58,082 bases of DNA from Candidatus Kuenenia stuttgartensis (GCA_945891385.1 CAMDDJ010000018.1:1-58082); one strand, 5' to 3'. Counted from the first letter of the stretch, positions 36,372 to 45,923 are shown. Notes: generated by a model from the sequence alone, not told the origin. Made by a program: numbers and translations.

Positions 36372-36752
36372 TCAAGGAGACCTGGGGTCCAGGGGCGGCC
36401 CGCCGGCGATCTCGAGCCGCACGCTCGCGATCGCATCCGGCAGCGGGCAGCGACCATTCCGAGCAACCTCGGGAGTCTCTGCCACGATCGCGTCACACGG
36501 TGCGAGTGCGAGTTCGTTCCGCGGCTGAAGCAGCCGCGTCACCTCGTGCCGCAACTCCCCGCCCGGGCCAACCGACGGCAGCGGCTGACCGTTGAGCAGA
36601 AGACCGCAGCCCGACGCCGACGCCACCACGAGCCAGACCTCATCCCCCGGCTCGATCCCGGCGGGTCGGCCGAATCGCCGCACCCACACCCCCGCCGCTC
36701 GAGGAGGGAGACACCAGGCCGTGGAGAGATTGATCGCGTGCACCTCGCTCAT
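36372..36752 (-). CDS. Conserved-looking hypothetical protein
   Basis: Protein of 126 residues. It begins MSEVHAINLSTAWCLPP and continues with WVRRFGRPAGIEPGDEVWLVV and LLLNGQPLP, a beta-rich pattern reminiscent of the jelly-roll module found in some glycoside hydrolases; the resemblance is weak. It ends with a valine-rich strand (SVRLEIAGGPPLD). No membrane segment or signal is present. Function unknown. It is convergent with nothing and shares its strand with the small basic protein 150 bases downstream. Confidence 0.6.
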   Translation of the reverse strand: MSEVHAINLSTAWCLPPRAAGVWVRRFGRPAGIEPGDEVWLVVASASGCGLLLNGQPLPSVGPGGELRHEVTRLLQPRNELALAPCDAIVAETPEVARNGRCPLPDAIASVRLEIAGGPPLDPRSP

Positions 36753-36821
36753 GCCATCACCTCAGCTCGGACGACGGCTGCCCGGCAAAAACCAGCCTCA
36801 CCCCGCGAGACCGAATCCCGG

Positions 36822-36827
36822 TATACT
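36822..36827 (+). promoter_or_regulatory. -10 box TATACT upstream of trxA
   Basis: TATACT lies 97 bases before the trxA start codon. The -35 position reads poorly, so strength is unclear. Confidence 0.35.
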
Positions 36828-36924
36828 CCCATGGCCCACGAGGAACGGCGCCACGGCGGCGCCGGAGTGACCGAATGTACCCCGGCCGCTCGCCGAGAGG
36901 AATCGCTAGGAGCCAGAGACGATC

Positions 36925-37254
36925 ATGGGAAATGCGCTCGAATTCACCGATGACAACTTTCAGGAGCAGGTGCTCTCGTCACCGGTGCCGGTGCTCGTTG
37001 ACTTCTGGGCTCCGTGGTGCGGCCCCTGCCGGATGATCGGGCCAGTGATCGAAGAACTCTCGGTGGAAAACGCCGGGAGTTTCAAGGTCGGGAAGGTGAA
37101 CGTCGACGAAAACCAGCGGCTCGCGATGGCGTACAACGTCGCCAGCATTCCCACCATCATGATCTTCAGCGGTGGCCGCCTCGTGCAGCAGATGATGGGC
37201 GTCCAGCCTAAGGCCCGGCTCCAGCAGGCCCTCGACGAGGCCAAAACGGCCTGA
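36925..37254 (+). CDS. trxA: Thioredoxin
   Basis: Protein of 109 residues, a cytoplasmic thiol-disulfide reductase. The active site WCGPC places the cysteines at 32 and 35, preceded by VLVDFWAP. The cis-proline is in VASIPTIMIF. Length and order match ordinary thioredoxin. It ends nine bases before the convergent stop of the sigma factor gene. Confidence 0.97.
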   Translation: MGNALEFTDDNFQEQVLSSPVPVLVDFWAPWCGPCRMIGPVIEELSVENAGSFKVGKVNVDENQRLAMAYNVASIPTIMIFSGGRLVQQMMGVQPKARLQQALDEAKTA

Positions 37255-37263
37255 CCCGCGGCA

Positions 37264-38796
37264 TCACGCTCCCACACCGGCAGGCTCGGGGAGAACTGTC
37301 CGGGCCTCCGGTGTCGGAGCGGCCGCCGGTTCACCCGGAGCCGGCTTCCGCCACTTCTCGACCAGCGAGTCAGATACGAAGTTGGCCAGGTCAACATCCC
37401 GGCCCGGCTGCCGCAGTTTCTCGACCGCCTTGGCCTCGATCTGCCTCACCCGTTCCCGCGTGACCTCGAAGATCGAGCCCACTTCCTCGAGCGTGTAGGC
37501 GTAGCCGTCGGCCAGGCCGAACCGCAGCCGGATGATTTCCCGCTCGCGGTAGGTGAGTTCCTCGAGCGCGCGACCGATCGACGAACGAAGCGCCTGACGG
37601 TTGAGATCGCGGAGCGGATCCTCCTCGCGGCGGTCACCCACGAATTCCCCGACGGTACCCTCCTCGGAATCGCCCAGCGGCTGGTCGAGGGAGATCGGCC
37701 GGCGGGCCATCCGGGCGACACACTCGGCCTCTTCCACGGGCAGACCGGCCAGCTCGGCCAGTTCTTCCACGGTGGGCTCCCGACCATGGCTCTGAAGAAA
37801 GCCGCGGGTGAGATTCCGCAGCCGATTGATGGTGTCGGTCATGTGGACGGGCACGCGGATCGTGCGGCTCTGATCGGCGATCGCCCGGGTGATCGCCTGG
37901 CGGATCCACCAGGTCGCGTAGGTCGAAAACTTGAATCCTCGGGCGTGCTCGAACTTGTCAACGGCCCGCATCAGCCCGGAGTTGCCTTCCTGGATGAGAT
38001 CGAGAAACGAGAGCCCTCGGTTGCGATACCGCTTGGCGATCGAGATCACGAGCCGAAGGTTCCCAGCCGCAAGCTGTCGCTTGGCGGCGTCGTAGCGATG
38101 CTGGAGGTCTTCCAGCCGCCTGACCCGCCGGCCCAGCGTGTGGCGGCTCTCACGGGTCATGAGGAGGATGCGCCGCTGTTCGCGAGCGAGATCGTGGGCG
38201 GCCGCCGCTCGGTGACCAATGGCGGCCAGTTGGTGACCGATGACCTCGTGCCGCTCCCACAGCCCCCGCAACTGCCGCAGGAGCGGATAGAGCCGCTGGA
38301 TCCGCAGGTTCATCTCCTCCACCAGCCGCACGGCCTTATTCCGCTGCCGCACGAGCGTCCGCCAGGCGGCCCGCCGCCGGTCGAGCGGCTCCGACTTCGA
38401 CATGGCGACCCGGAACAGCCGCCGCTTTTCCTGCTCGAGCCGGGCAAGCGTGTCGAGATTCGGCCCGAGTCGCCGCAAGAGCCGCTTCTTCTCGCCTGTG
38501 TTGGTCACCGAGACCTCGATCGTGCGGTCGAGCCGGAGCGTGCCGGCATGCACCCGCTGGAGCAGCTGGACGGCGCCGGAGAGGACGAAATCGTTCGCCA
38601 GAAGGGTGCGGCGAAACTTCCGCCGCCAGCGTTCGATCTCCTTCGCGCTCGAGACCTCGGTCTCGCGATTGAGCAGCGGAATGCCCCCCATCTGAAGCAG
38701 GTAGAGGCGGACAGGGTCGTCGATGACGGCGACCGGTCGGCGGCTGGCGGGTCCACGGCGACTGACGGTACGAGCGGAACGGAGGGTCGCGGGCAT
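37264..38796 (-). CDS. rpoD: RpoD-type sigma-70 RNA polymerase sigma factor
   Basis: Protein of 510 residues. Region 1.2 is visible in [22 protein letters not shown] non-conserved, Arg-rich helical spacer of about 200 residues follows. Regions 2.1-2.4 are at [20 protein letters not shown] and [17 protein letters not shown], region 3 follows with [13 protein letters not shown], and region 4 ends with the helix-turn-helix [20 protein letters not shown]. There is no long acidic region 1.1, so it may be the main sigma or a close paralogue; planctomycetes often have more than one. The ATG at 38796 has GGAG eight bases upstream; the longer open frame runs into a large hairpin and is unlikely. Confidence 0.88.
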   Translation of the reverse strand: MPATLRSARTVSRRGPASRRPVAVIDDPVRLYLLQMGGIPLLNRETEVSSAKEIERWRRKFRRTLLANDFVLSGAVQLLQRVHAGTLRLDRTIEVSVTNTGEKKRLLRRLGPNLDTLARLEQEKRRLFRVAMSKSEPLDRRRAAWRTLVRQRNKAVRLVEEMNLRIQRLYPLLRQLRGLWERHEVIGHQLAAIGHRAAAAHDLAREQRRILLMTRESRHTLGRRVRRLEDLQHRYDAAKRQLAAGNLRLVISIAKRYRNRGLSFLDLIQEGNSGLMRAVDKFEHARGFKFSTYATWWIRQAITRAIADQSRTIRVPVHMTDTINRLRNLTRGFLQSHGREPTVEELAELAGLPVEEAECVARMARRPISLDQPLGDSEEGTVGEFVGDRREEDPLRDLNRQALRSSIGRALEELTYREREIIRLRFGLADGYAYTLEEVGSIFEVTRERVRQIEAKAVEKLRQPGRDVDLANFVSDSLVEKWRKPAPGEPAAAPTPEARTVLPEPAGVGA

Positions 38797-38959
38797 GAAC
38801 GGAACTCCGGCGGGACGCGGGGACCAAGCACTGAGGGCAACGGTCCCGTAGGCAGAGCACGTTCGATGCCAAACAGCCCACCAACCGCCCATACACACCG
38901 CACCTCGCTGTTTTCCCGCTGCATAACGGCCACGGCCCGGCCATGGCCCGAGGCTTCCC

Positions 38960-38999
38960 GGCCCTGCCCGTGTCGCCGCCGGGCGACACGGGCAGGGCC
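38960..38999. other. Perfect 18-base-pair hairpin upstream of the sigma factor gene
   Basis: Positions 38960-38977 and 38982-38999 are perfectly complementary over 18 bases, with a 4-base loop GCCG. It lies in the 352-base space between the divergent sigma factor and membrane protein genes, 164 bases before the sigma factor ATG. No T-run follows on either side. The rest of this space shows no gene. It could be a leader attenuator, a very stable RNA element or a dispersed repeat. Confidence 0.6.
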
Positions 39000-39093
39000 A
39001 CCGTCGCCCGGTTGCAACGCCCCGAGCGGCCCGGCTCAAGATCAACGGCCCTCCGACACGATCCGACCGATGGGGCGCGGTCTGCACGCCGGA

Positions 39094-39099
39094 TATACT
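39094..39099 (+). promoter_or_regulatory. -10 box TATACT before the membrane/coiled-coil gene
   Basis: TATACT lies 50 bases before the ATG at 39149, giving an expected leader of about 43 bases. No good -35 match is visible. Confidence 0.35.
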
Positions 39100-39148
39100 C
39101 CGGTCGAAGGGACTGTGCGGGTTACGCCGCCCCGTTCAGACCTTGCGG

Positions 39149-40711
39149 ATGTCGCGCATGTCCTACCTCTTCCTCGCCCTGCTCGGCATTCTGCTGCTGT
39201 TGGCGCTCGTGTCCTTCGGACTGGGCCAATCGCGTTGGAGCGTCGCGTCGGTCGCGGCTTCGTTCCTGATCGTGCTCGCGCTCGGAGGCTACTTGTTCCT
39301 CGCCGCCAGGCTGCTCAGTTTCGAGTGGAAATGGGTGGAGTCGGTACGGGGCAAACAGACGCGGCTCCACGAGGTCGTCGACGCAGTGCGGCCGTCGACG
39401 GACGGTCGGCTGGAGCCGATCCCGGGCCGGCAATCGCTCGCCGCGCTCGAAGCGGAGCGAGACCGGTGGCTGCGGGCCCTCGGCCGAATCGACACCTGGC
39501 GGGGACGCCGGTGGGAACGGGCGAGTTTCGAACCGCCCGCGAAAGACGGGGAAACCGGGACCCTGACGCTTCCCCCAGCCCGAGGCGAACCGGTGCCGGA
39601 GGACGCTTCTGCCCCGGCGGCCGATCCGCCGGTTGCAGCGTCCGGGACCCCGCTCGACCCCGGCATGACGCTCTACCTCTTCGACGACACGCCCGTCTCC
39701 GAGGGGGGCCGCTACATCGGGAGCTTCGTCGTCGACGAGGTCACAGCCGCGGCGGATGGAGGTCAGACCGTCACCGTCCGCCAGACCGCGGCCCGCGACC
39801 CCTACGACAGCAGGGTCTGGGAACGGAGCTACGACAACGTGAGTGTGTTCGACCAATTGCCAACCGACCGTTGGACCGCGTTCACGAGCACCCCGACCGG
39901 CGACGCCGCCGCAGCCCCTGAGGGCGTGGCCCCGCAGCCGCGGAAGCGATCGCTCGAAAACCTCGAAGCAGAAGCATTGGTGCAGGAGCAATATCGCGAC
40001 GAATTGGGCAGGCACGCCCTGACGGCAGCCGACGTCGCCGAGGCGATTCCCGAGAGCCAGTGGACCGAGGTGAGGGATCGGCTCGCGGCGGGGATGGTCT
40101 TGCCCGGCGAGTATTGGGCCGTCGCCCGGTTCGGCGACGCGGTCGATCGAGATACCTTCCTCGGCGTCGAAGGACCGAGCGACCAACTCGCCGTCGAGAT
40201 GGAACTCGGCACCGCGTTCGAACTCCTCGACGACGGCAAGGTCACCATCGAGAAAGTCTTCTACCGCCGGCCGCTCCGCGATGCCGAGACGATCGTGCAT
40301 GGTTCGGTCATGCCCGGAGGCGACGGAGCCGGCACCGACATCCTGGCCGACGGGCTGGCCGGGCTGATGCGATCCTTACGACGCGACATCGCGGCCCTCG
40401 ACGAATCCAACCGGCAACTTGATGTCGCCCAGGAGAAGGCCGAGGCGGAGCGCAGCCTGCTGTCGACCCAGGCCCGCGAACTGCGGGCGGACCTCGACAC
40501 CTGGGAAGTCGACGTCGGGGCAGCTGAGCGAACGGCGGCGGCTTTCGAGGCGGCTGTCGAGACCGCCACCCGCCGTCTGGCTGACACGGAACGGGCGGTG
40601 GTCGAGCTCGGGAGATTGCTCAACTCCGATGTCGGACGAGCCGTCGAGGAAATCGATCAGATTGCCCCGCCGCCAGGGCGGGCGGCGGGACGGGCCGCCA
40701 CGGCATTCTGA
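39149..40711 (+). CDS. Membrane protein with coiled-coil C-terminus, unknown
   Basis: Protein of 520 residues. Two transmembrane segments lie at the N-terminus (SYLFLALLGILLLLALVSFGL and the following VAASFLIVLALGGYLFLAA), so most of the protein probably faces the cytoplasm or periplasm after a hairpin. A beta-rich middle with a Pro/Ala/Asp linker follows. The last 140 residues are a Glu/Ala/Leu-rich coiled coil (QEKAEAERSLLSTQARELRA). The start could also be the ATG at 39158. I do not recognise a family. Its position opposite a sigma factor gene is the only context. Confidence 0.7.
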   Translation: MSRMSYLFLALLGILLLLALVSFGLGQSRWSVASVAASFLIVLALGGYLFLAARLLSFEWKWVESVRGKQTRLHEVVDAVRPSTDGRLEPIPGRQSLAALEAERDRWLRALGRIDTWRGRRWERASFEPPAKDGETGTLTLPPARGEPVPEDASAPAADPPVAASGTPLDPGMTLYLFDDTPVSEGGRYIGSFVVDEVTAAADGGQTVTVRQTAARDPYDSRVWERSYDNVSVFDQLPTDRWTAFTSTPTGDAAAAPEGVAPQPRKRSLENLEAEALVQEQYRDELGRHALTAADVAEAIPESQWTEVRDRLAAGMVLPGEYWAVARFGDAVDRDTFLGVEGPSDQLAVEMELGTAFELLDDGKVTIEKVFYRRPLRDAETIVHGSVMPGGDGAGTDILADGLAGLMRSLRRDIAALDESNRQLDVAQEKAEAERSLLSTQARELRADLDTWEVDVGAAERTAAAFEAAVETATRRLADTERAVVELGRLLNSDVGRAVEEIDQIAPPPGRAAGRAATAF

Positions 40712-40773
40712 CTCGGCTTGCGGGCCCATCCTGTTTCACCCCCCCGCGGACGCCGCCATCGACGGAGTCCGCT

Positions 40774-40805
40774 GGATTCGGCTACATTTTTGGATTGCCG
40801 AATCC
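40774..40805. promoter_or_regulatory. Inverted repeat in the btaA leader region
   Basis: GGATTCGGC (40774-40782) and GCCGAATCC (40797-40805) form a perfect 9-base inverted repeat with a 14-base spacer containing five T in a row. It ends 28 bases before the btaA ATG. It may be an operator or leader hairpin, or the terminator of the upstream gene. Confidence 0.4.
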
Positions 40806-40833
40806 CCAACCTCGCCGTCGAGCAGCACCGTTC

Positions 40834-42102
40834 ATGACAGCCTCCGCACCCGTTCGCAGCAACAGCCACCGCCTCCGCAAGGCGGTGCACCACCATCGCC
40901 TCACGAGCAAACGGGGCATGCTCGAGCGGATGTTCACCCTCTGGTTCCGTGGCTTCGTCTACAACCAGATCTGGGAGGATCCGCGAGTCGATGCCGAAGC
41001 GCTCCAGATCGGACCGGAGACGAAACTCCTGACGATCTCCAGCGGTGGCTGCAACGTTCTCAACTACCTGATCCATCGCCCGGCCCGGATCGTGGCGGTC
41101 GATCTCAATGCCAACCACATGGCGTTGACGCGGCTCAAACTCGCTGCGATCAAACACCTGCCCGACTACGACACCTTCTACAAGTTCTTCGGATTCGGTC
41201 GCCATCAGGACAACATCGCCAACTACAACCGCTATCTCCGTGACCACCTCGATCCGCTGACGCGGTCGTTCTGGGAGTCGACTGACTGGCCGGGGAAGAC
41301 GATCGGCCCGCGACGGATCAATTACTTCAAGCGGGGCCTGTACGAGCACGCCAAGTTGGGGCAGTTTTTCCGGATGGTGCATGGCGTTGCCCGACGGCTG
41401 AGACGGGATCCTGCCCGGCTGTTGTCCGCCCGCACGCTCGCCGACCAAGAGAGGATCTTCGACGAGGTCTACGCGCCGCTTTTCAGCAACCGGCTGGTGC
41501 GCTGGATGGGCCGCCAACCGGTCGCCGTCTACAGTCTCGGCATCCCGCCGAGCCAGCATGCCGCGATGCTCGAGGAGCAGGAGGGGGACGGCGGCAAGTT
41601 GTTCGAGATGTACAAGGAGCGGATTCGCCGCCTCGCCTGTGGCTTTCCGCTCGACGACAACTATTTCACTTGGCAGGCCTTCGGCCGCCGCTACGACCAC
41701 GAGGGACGCCGAGCCCTGCCGGACTACCTGAAGAAGGAGAACTACGAGACGATCAGGTCGCTCGTCGACAGGGTCGAGACCCACGTGGCCTCGCTCACGG
41801 ATCAGCTGCGGATGGAGGCGCCTGGCAGCCTCAACGCCTTCGTGCTGCTCGACAGCCAGGATTGGATGCCGCCCCCGGTGATCGAGGAACTCTGGTCGGA
41901 GATCGCGCGGGTTGGCCTTCCCGGCAGCCGGGTGATCTTCCGGACAGCCGGCGAAAAGTCGCCCGTGGAAAAGGCCCTCGAGCCGGCGACCCGAGCCAAA
42001 TTTCGCTACGACGAGGCCCGCGGCCGCGAACTCCACGCTCATGATCGGTCGGCGATCTACGGCATGTTCCATCTCTACGAGCGGCTGGAAGCCGACGCAT
42101 GA
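40834..42102 (+). CDS. btaA: BtaA: S-adenosylmethionine:diacylglycerol 3-amino-3-carboxypropyl transferase
   Basis: Protein of 422 residues, DUF3419 family. BtaA attaches the 3-amino-3-carboxypropyl group of S-adenosylmethionine to diacylglycerol, making diacylglyceryl homoserine, the first step of betaine lipid (DGTS) synthesis. The N-terminal YNQIWEDPRVDAEAL, then LLTISSGGCNVLNYL and IVAVDLNANHMALT (SAM-binding region), and the later DWMPPPVIEELW and RVIFRTAGEKS are characteristic. The next gene overlaps by four bases (ATGA) and fits BtaB, which strengthens the call. Confidence 0.9.
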   Translation: MTASAPVRSNSHRLRKAVHHHRLTSKRGMLERMFTLWFRGFVYNQIWEDPRVDAEALQIGPETKLLTISSGGCNVLNYLIHRPARIVAVDLNANHMALTRLKLAAIKHLPDYDTFYKFFGFGRHQDNIANYNRYLRDHLDPLTRSFWESTDWPGKTIGPRRINYFKRGLYEHAKLGQFFRMVHGVARRLRRDPARLLSARTLADQERIFDEVYAPLFSNRLVRWMGRQPVAVYSLGIPPSQHAAMLEEQEGDGGKLFEMYKERIRRLACGFPLDDNYFTWQAFGRRYDHEGRRALPDYLKKENYETIRSLVDRVETHVASLTDQLRMEAPGSLNAFVLLDSQDWMPPPVIEELWSEIARVGLPGSRVIFRTAGEKSPVEKALEPATRAKFRYDEARGRELHAHDRSAIYGMFHLYERLEADA

Positions 42103-42797
42103 CGACCGCCCCGGCAGGCTCGAGCCCGGCCCGGCAGTCCGGCGACCAGGCCGCCGCAATGGACCGGATGTATCGGCTCACCCGGCACATCTACGACCTC
42201 ACGCGAGCCTACTATCTCCTGGGCCGTGACCGGATGCTCGCCAAGGTGGCCACCGGCCCAGGCACGGCCACCCTCGAAGTGGGCTGTGGCACCGCCCGGA
42301 ACCTAATCAAGCTCGCCCGTCGCCCACAGCCGGGCCTGCTCTGCGGCCTCGACGCATCCCAGGAAATGCTCGACACCGCCGCGGCCAGCATCGCGCGAGC
42401 GGGCGTTCCGGCCGCGGGACTCGAACCGATCCGCCTGCGGCAGGGCCTCGCCGAAGAGGTCGATGCCCGGGCGATGTTCGACCGCGACGAACCGTTCGAT
42501 ACGATCTTCTTTTCCTACTGCCTGTCGATGGTGCCGACCTGGCCCGGCGCGATCGAGGCCGCGCTTGCCAACCTCAAGCCGAACGGCCTGCTCCTGATCG
42601 TGGATTTCTGGGACCAGAAGGAGCTGCCAGGACTGTTCGCCGCCGGCCTCAAGCAGTGGCTCAAGCTCTTCCACGTCCACTACCGACCGGAGGTTCACGA
42701 CGCCCTGGTCGAACTCGGCCGCTCGGGCCGGGCCGACGTGCACTTCGAATCGGTCGCCCGCCGCTATGCCTACATCGCGACCGTCCGGAAGCGGTGA
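42099..42797 (+). CDS. btaB: BtaB: SAM-dependent N-methyltransferase of betaine lipid synthesis
   Basis: Protein of 232 residues. It should methylate the amino group of diacylglyceryl homoserine three times to give DGTS. It has the class I methyltransferase fold: ATLEVGCGTARNLIKLA (motif I), GLDASQEMLDTAA, and FDTIFFSYCLSMVP. The N-terminal MYRLTRHIYDLTRAYYLLGRD resembles phospholipid N-methyltransferases and BtaB proteins. Overlap with btaA shows translational coupling. Alone it would be called only a methyltransferase; the pairing makes BtaB likely. Confidence 0.85.
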   Translation: MTTAPAGSSPARQSGDQAAAMDRMYRLTRHIYDLTRAYYLLGRDRMLAKVATGPGTATLEVGCGTARNLIKLARRPQPGLLCGLDASQEMLDTAAASIARAGVPAAGLEPIRLRQGLAEEVDARAMFDRDEPFDTIFFSYCLSMVPTWPGAIEAALANLKPNGLLLIVDFWDQKELPGLFAAGLKQWLKLFHVHYRPEVHDALVELGRSGRADVHFESVARRYAYIATVRKR

Positions 42798-42815
42798 GGC
42801 CGTGGACCAACCGGC

Positions 42816-43598
42816 TTACGGCACGAGGAACACGATGCCAGTGATCGTGGCAGCCTCGACCGCGAAGCCGCGGAGGCTGATCGGCACCGCCGGCACCGTC
42901 CAGGGAGCGCAGCTGCCCGGGCGGTAGTAGCCGAGCGGATAGACGCACTCCCAGGGCAGTTCCACGCCCATCTTGTAGGGCAGCACGGGCAGCGTCACGA
43001 AGAAGTGGGCCGCCGAGACGAAGGGGTCGACGAGGCCGCCGTGGGAGTGGCCGTATCGCTCCAGGGCCCAGTCTTCGAAGTAGAGCGGCTTGTGGCAGTA
43101 GCCCGCCGCCTTCCAGGTGAAGGTCGTGGTCGCGAACCGGCGGGGCTCGTAGGTGTCGCCCTCCAGCCGGCATTCGCAGGGATAGTCGTTACCCGGCCGG
43201 CCGCCCACGCGGATGTCGAGATCGATGCCGGAAAGCTGGTCCTCGAGGAGTTGGCGGAGGTGCTTTTGGCAGTCGGCCTGCTCGTCGGTGCAGGGAGCCT
43301 TCGGCTCGTCATCGGCATCCTCCTCGGCCGCGACAAGCGCGGCACAGCCGACACAGGCTCCGTCCGCGTCGGCCTCGCCACCGGCCTGCTCGACGCCGTC
43401 GGCCTCCCAGGAAACCGGCTGCGGCATCCGGAGCGCGTCGTCGGCCGACCGCACGAACTCCATCCAGTCGGCTGCCAGGACGGCGGCGGGCAGCAGCCAG
43501 CAGACCGCCACGGCCAAGGCGGCCCCGCGGCGGTCACTCCGCCGACTTCGAATGCTCGGCCGTGTAGTTTGGGGCTTCTTGCGTGATGGCGATGTCAT
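42816..43598 (-). CDS. Exported cysteine-rich protein, unknown
   Basis: Protein of about 260 residues. The N-terminus is long and very basic before a hydrophobic signal ([21 protein letters not shown]), so it is exported. The middle holds cysteines in [12 protein letters not shown] and PCEC. The C-terminal half ([17 protein letters not shown], then [14 protein letters not shown] and [10 protein letters not shown]) looks like a conserved planctomycete extracytoplasmic module; I recall the pattern but cannot name it. The chosen ATG overlaps the guaB 3' end by 65 bases; a TTG or GTG just inside the signal would remove the overlap. Confidence 0.65.
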   Translation of the reverse strand: MTSPSRKKPQTTRPSIRSRRSDRRGAALAVAVCWLLPAAVLAADWMEFVRSADDALRMPQPVSWEADGVEQAGGEADADGACVGCAALVAAEEDADDEPKAPCTDEQADCQKHLRQLLEDQLSGIDLDIRVGGRPGNDYPCECRLEGDTYEPRRFATTTFTWKAAGYCHKPLYFEDWALERYGHSHGGLVDPFVSAAHFFVTLPVLPYKMGVELPWECVYPLGYYRPGSCAPWTVPAVPISLRGFAVEAATITGIVFLVP

Positions 43599-45012
43599 GA
43601 GGGTGGCTCTCGCGGACACTGGCGGCGGTGACCTGGATGAATCTGGCGTCGCGCCTGAGTTCCTCGATGGTTCGCGTGCCGCAGTAGCCCATCCCGGCAC
43701 GCAGGCCGCCGACGAGCTGGTAGACGAACACGCTGAGCGGGCCCTTGAACGGCACCCGACCCTCGACTCCCTCGGGCACAAGTTTGTCGCCCGTCCTCCC
43801 CGTGACCTTCTGCCGGTAGCGTTCGCTCGATCCCTTGACCATCGCCCCAAGCGATCCCATGCCGCGGTAGGCCTTGAACGTCCGCCCCTGGAAGAGGACG
43901 GTCTGCCCTGGGCTTTCCGCCACACCCGCCAGGAGTCCGCCGATCATCACGGCGTGGGCTCCGGCAGCGATCGCCTTGGTGATGTCTCCGGAATAGCGAA
44001 TCCCACCGTCGGCGATCACGGGAACGCCGGCACCGGCCGCCTCCTGCGCGGCCTCCCAGACCGCCGTGATCTGGGGGACGCCGACACCGGAGATGACCCG
44101 CGTCGTACAGATCGACCCGGGACCGATCCCAACTTTGATCCCATCCGCGCCAGCCGTGATCAGATCGCGACAGCCTTCCCGGGTTGCCACATTCCCCGCA
44201 ACCACCTGGATTTCCCAGCGTTTCTTAATTGCCGCGACGGTGTCGATCACGTTCTCCGAGTGGCCGTGGGCGCTGTCCACCACGAGCATGTCCACACCCT
44301 TCGCAATCAGGGCTGCGGCCCGCTCCTCGTCAAAGACGCCGATCGCCGCCCCGACCCGCAGCCTCCCTTGGCCGTCTTTGCAGGCCATTGGAAACCGCTT
44401 CATCATGTCGATGTCCTTGATCGTGATCAGGCCGGTCAGGCAACCGAACGGATCGACGAGCAGGAGCTTCTCGACCTTGTTGGCCATCAGAATCTTCTCG
44501 GCCTCATCGAGCGACACCGCACCGGTCGCCGTCACGAGCCCCGCCTTGGTCATGATGTCGGCGACCGGCGTCTCGCCGCTCTCGAGGAACCGCAGGTCGC
44601 GGCGGGTGATGATCCCCACCAACTTCCGACCCTCGTGCGTGATCGGCACACCCGAGATGTTGTGCTGATCCATCAATTCCCGAGCCCGGGCCACCGTCGC
44701 CGTGGGGGGAAGGGTGACGGGATCCGAGATGATCCCGTTGGCGCTCCGCTTGACCTTGTCGACCTCTTCGGCCTGCCGTTCGATCGTGAGGTTTTTGTGG
44801 ATCACCCCCAGGCCACCTTCCTGGGCCAGGGCGATCGCCATTTCGCTCTCGGTGACGGTGTCCATCGGAGAGCTGACGATCGGAATGTTGAGGGTGATCC
44901 CCCGGGTCAGCCGGGTGGCGACGTCGGTCTCTGCCGGAACCACGGCCGACCGCCGCGGCAAAAGCAGGACGTCGTCGAACGTGATGCCAGTGGCGACGAT
45001 TTTCCCTTCCAT
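43534..45012 (-). CDS. guaB: IMP dehydrogenase
   Basis: Protein of 492 residues that oxidises IMP to XMP with NAD, the committed step of GMP synthesis. The active-site loop [15 protein letters not shown] holds the catalytic cysteine at about residue 300. Two CBS domains lie at about 90-205 ([19 protein letters not shown] and [15 protein letters not shown]). The block [10 protein letters not shown] near the start and [13 protein letters not shown] complete the family signature. GGAGG lies five bases before the ATG. Confidence 0.97.
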   Translation of the reverse strand: MEGKIVATGITFDDVLLLPRRSAVVPAETDVATRLTRGITLNIPIVSSPMDTVTESEMAIALAQEGGLGVIHKNLTIERQAEEVDKVKRSANGIISDPVTLPPTATVARARELMDQHNISGVPITHEGRKLVGIITRRDLRFLESGETPVADIMTKAGLVTATGAVSLDEAEKILMANKVEKLLLVDPFGCLTGLITIKDIDMMKRFPMACKDGQGRLRVGAAIGVFDEERAAALIAKGVDMLVVDSAHGHSENVIDTVAAIKKRWEIQVVAGNVATREGCRDLITAGADGIKVGIGPGSICTTRVISGVGVPQITAVWEAAQEAAGAGVPVIADGGIRYSGDITKAIAAGAHAVMIGGLLAGVAESPGQTVLFQGRTFKAYRGMGSLGAMVKGSSERYRQKVTGRTGDKLVPEGVEGRVPFKGPLSVFVYQLVGGLRAGMGYCGTRTIEELRRDARFIQVTAASVRESHPHDIAITQEAPNYTAEHSKSAE

Positions 45013-45048
45013 GAACCCTCCGATGCTTCGCTGCGGGGAAAGTCGCGG

Positions 45049-45078
45049 ATTATGGGGGTCGGAGGGGCTGGCCGACAA
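45049..45078 (-). promoter_or_regulatory. Sigma-70 type promoter candidate for guaB
   Basis: On the minus strand TTGTCG and CATAAT are separated by 18 bases. The expected leader is about 30 bases. Confidence 0.4.
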
Positions 45079-45236
45079 CGACCGCCGGCCGGCCGTGGTG
45101 GGAAAGCCGTGTTTTCCGGGCGTTCAGCGGGTTGCGCACGGCGCGAAACCGTGTCCTACGTTTGTGCTGTTCAGGGAATTCGGGCGGCAGCCGCCACCCA
45201 CCCATCCATCCCGTCACCGCTGCCCGAGCCACCTCG

Positions 45237-45923
45237 ATGCGTTTTCTCGACGAATCGGCCGCCCACCGGCCCTCTCTGCCACTCCTGAAGGCCCTGTCCG
45301 CCCCGCAGGATGCCCCGACCACTCCCGACCAGGCGGCCCTCGAGGCCCACATGGCCCGTACCCGCTACGGGCGGTTTACGCTGACCGAGGCGGTGCGCCC
45401 CGGCTGGCAGCTCGACATCGTTCCCCGCGCGGGCTTCCGCCACGACGCCTACGTCGACCCCCAGTCGGGGGCGAAAATGCCGGCCCTGGTGGCGGCGGCC
45501 TCCGCTGAGAACCTGTTCGAGACCTTCTTGGAACTGCTCGAGCCGCTCGGCGACGACCTCGACGTGGTGCTCGAATCGACCCACGAGGAGGCTGTCGGCC
45601 TGCGGGAATTCACCCGAGAAGGTGTCGAGCGATGCGTGCTCGAGAGCCTGCTCTGGGAATACGAAGATCTCCTCCTCAACGACGGCTGCACGGGCATCGC
45701 CGTGCTCCATCCGGAACAGTCGCTCGAGGTGCAACTCGACGAGCACAAACTCCTCGTGGTGTATGCCCAGGCCCGGCAGCCGTTCGAGCGAATTCTGCGC
45801 GGCCACGGACTCGACCGCGACGACCGGCTGCGGCTGATCTCGCAGGGCGAGCACATGCACACCTCCCACGCCCGGCACATGCGGGAGTTTGAGGAACTGG
45901 TCGCCCGGCTCGGCTGCCGGTAG
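45237..45923 (+). CDS. Conserved-looking hypothetical protein
   Basis: Protein of 228 residues, acidic, without signal or membrane segments. Notable stretches are ARTRYGRFTLTEAVRPGWQL, an Asp/Glu-rich LELLEPLGDDLDVVLEST, and HTSHARHMREFEELVARLG at the end. It looks like a mixed alpha/beta cytoplasmic protein. I do not recognise a family or a catalytic motif. The ATG at 45237 precedes the part with coding character; the open frame upstream lies in the guaB promoter region. It diverges from guaB. Confidence 0.65.
   Translation: MRFLDESAAHRPSLPLLKALSAPQDAPTTPDQAALEAHMARTRYGRFTLTEAVRPGWQLDIVPRAGFRHDAYVDPQSGAKMPALVAAASAENLFETFLELLEPLGDDLDVVLESTHEEAVGLREFTREGVERCVLESLLWEYEDLLLNDGCTGIAVLHPEQSLEVQLDEHKLLVVYAQARQPFERILRGHGLDRDDRLRLISQGEHMHTSHARHMREFEELVARLGCR

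Noticed and set aside
37786..39921. Open frame of 711 codons on the plus strand opposite the sigma factor
   Set aside because: Antisense to conserved sigma regions 2-4 and continuing through the hairpin region; composition is shadow-like.
43213..45288. Open frame of 691 codons on the plus strand opposite guaB
   Set aside because: It covers guaB on the other strand, whose product is certain. No recognisable domain.
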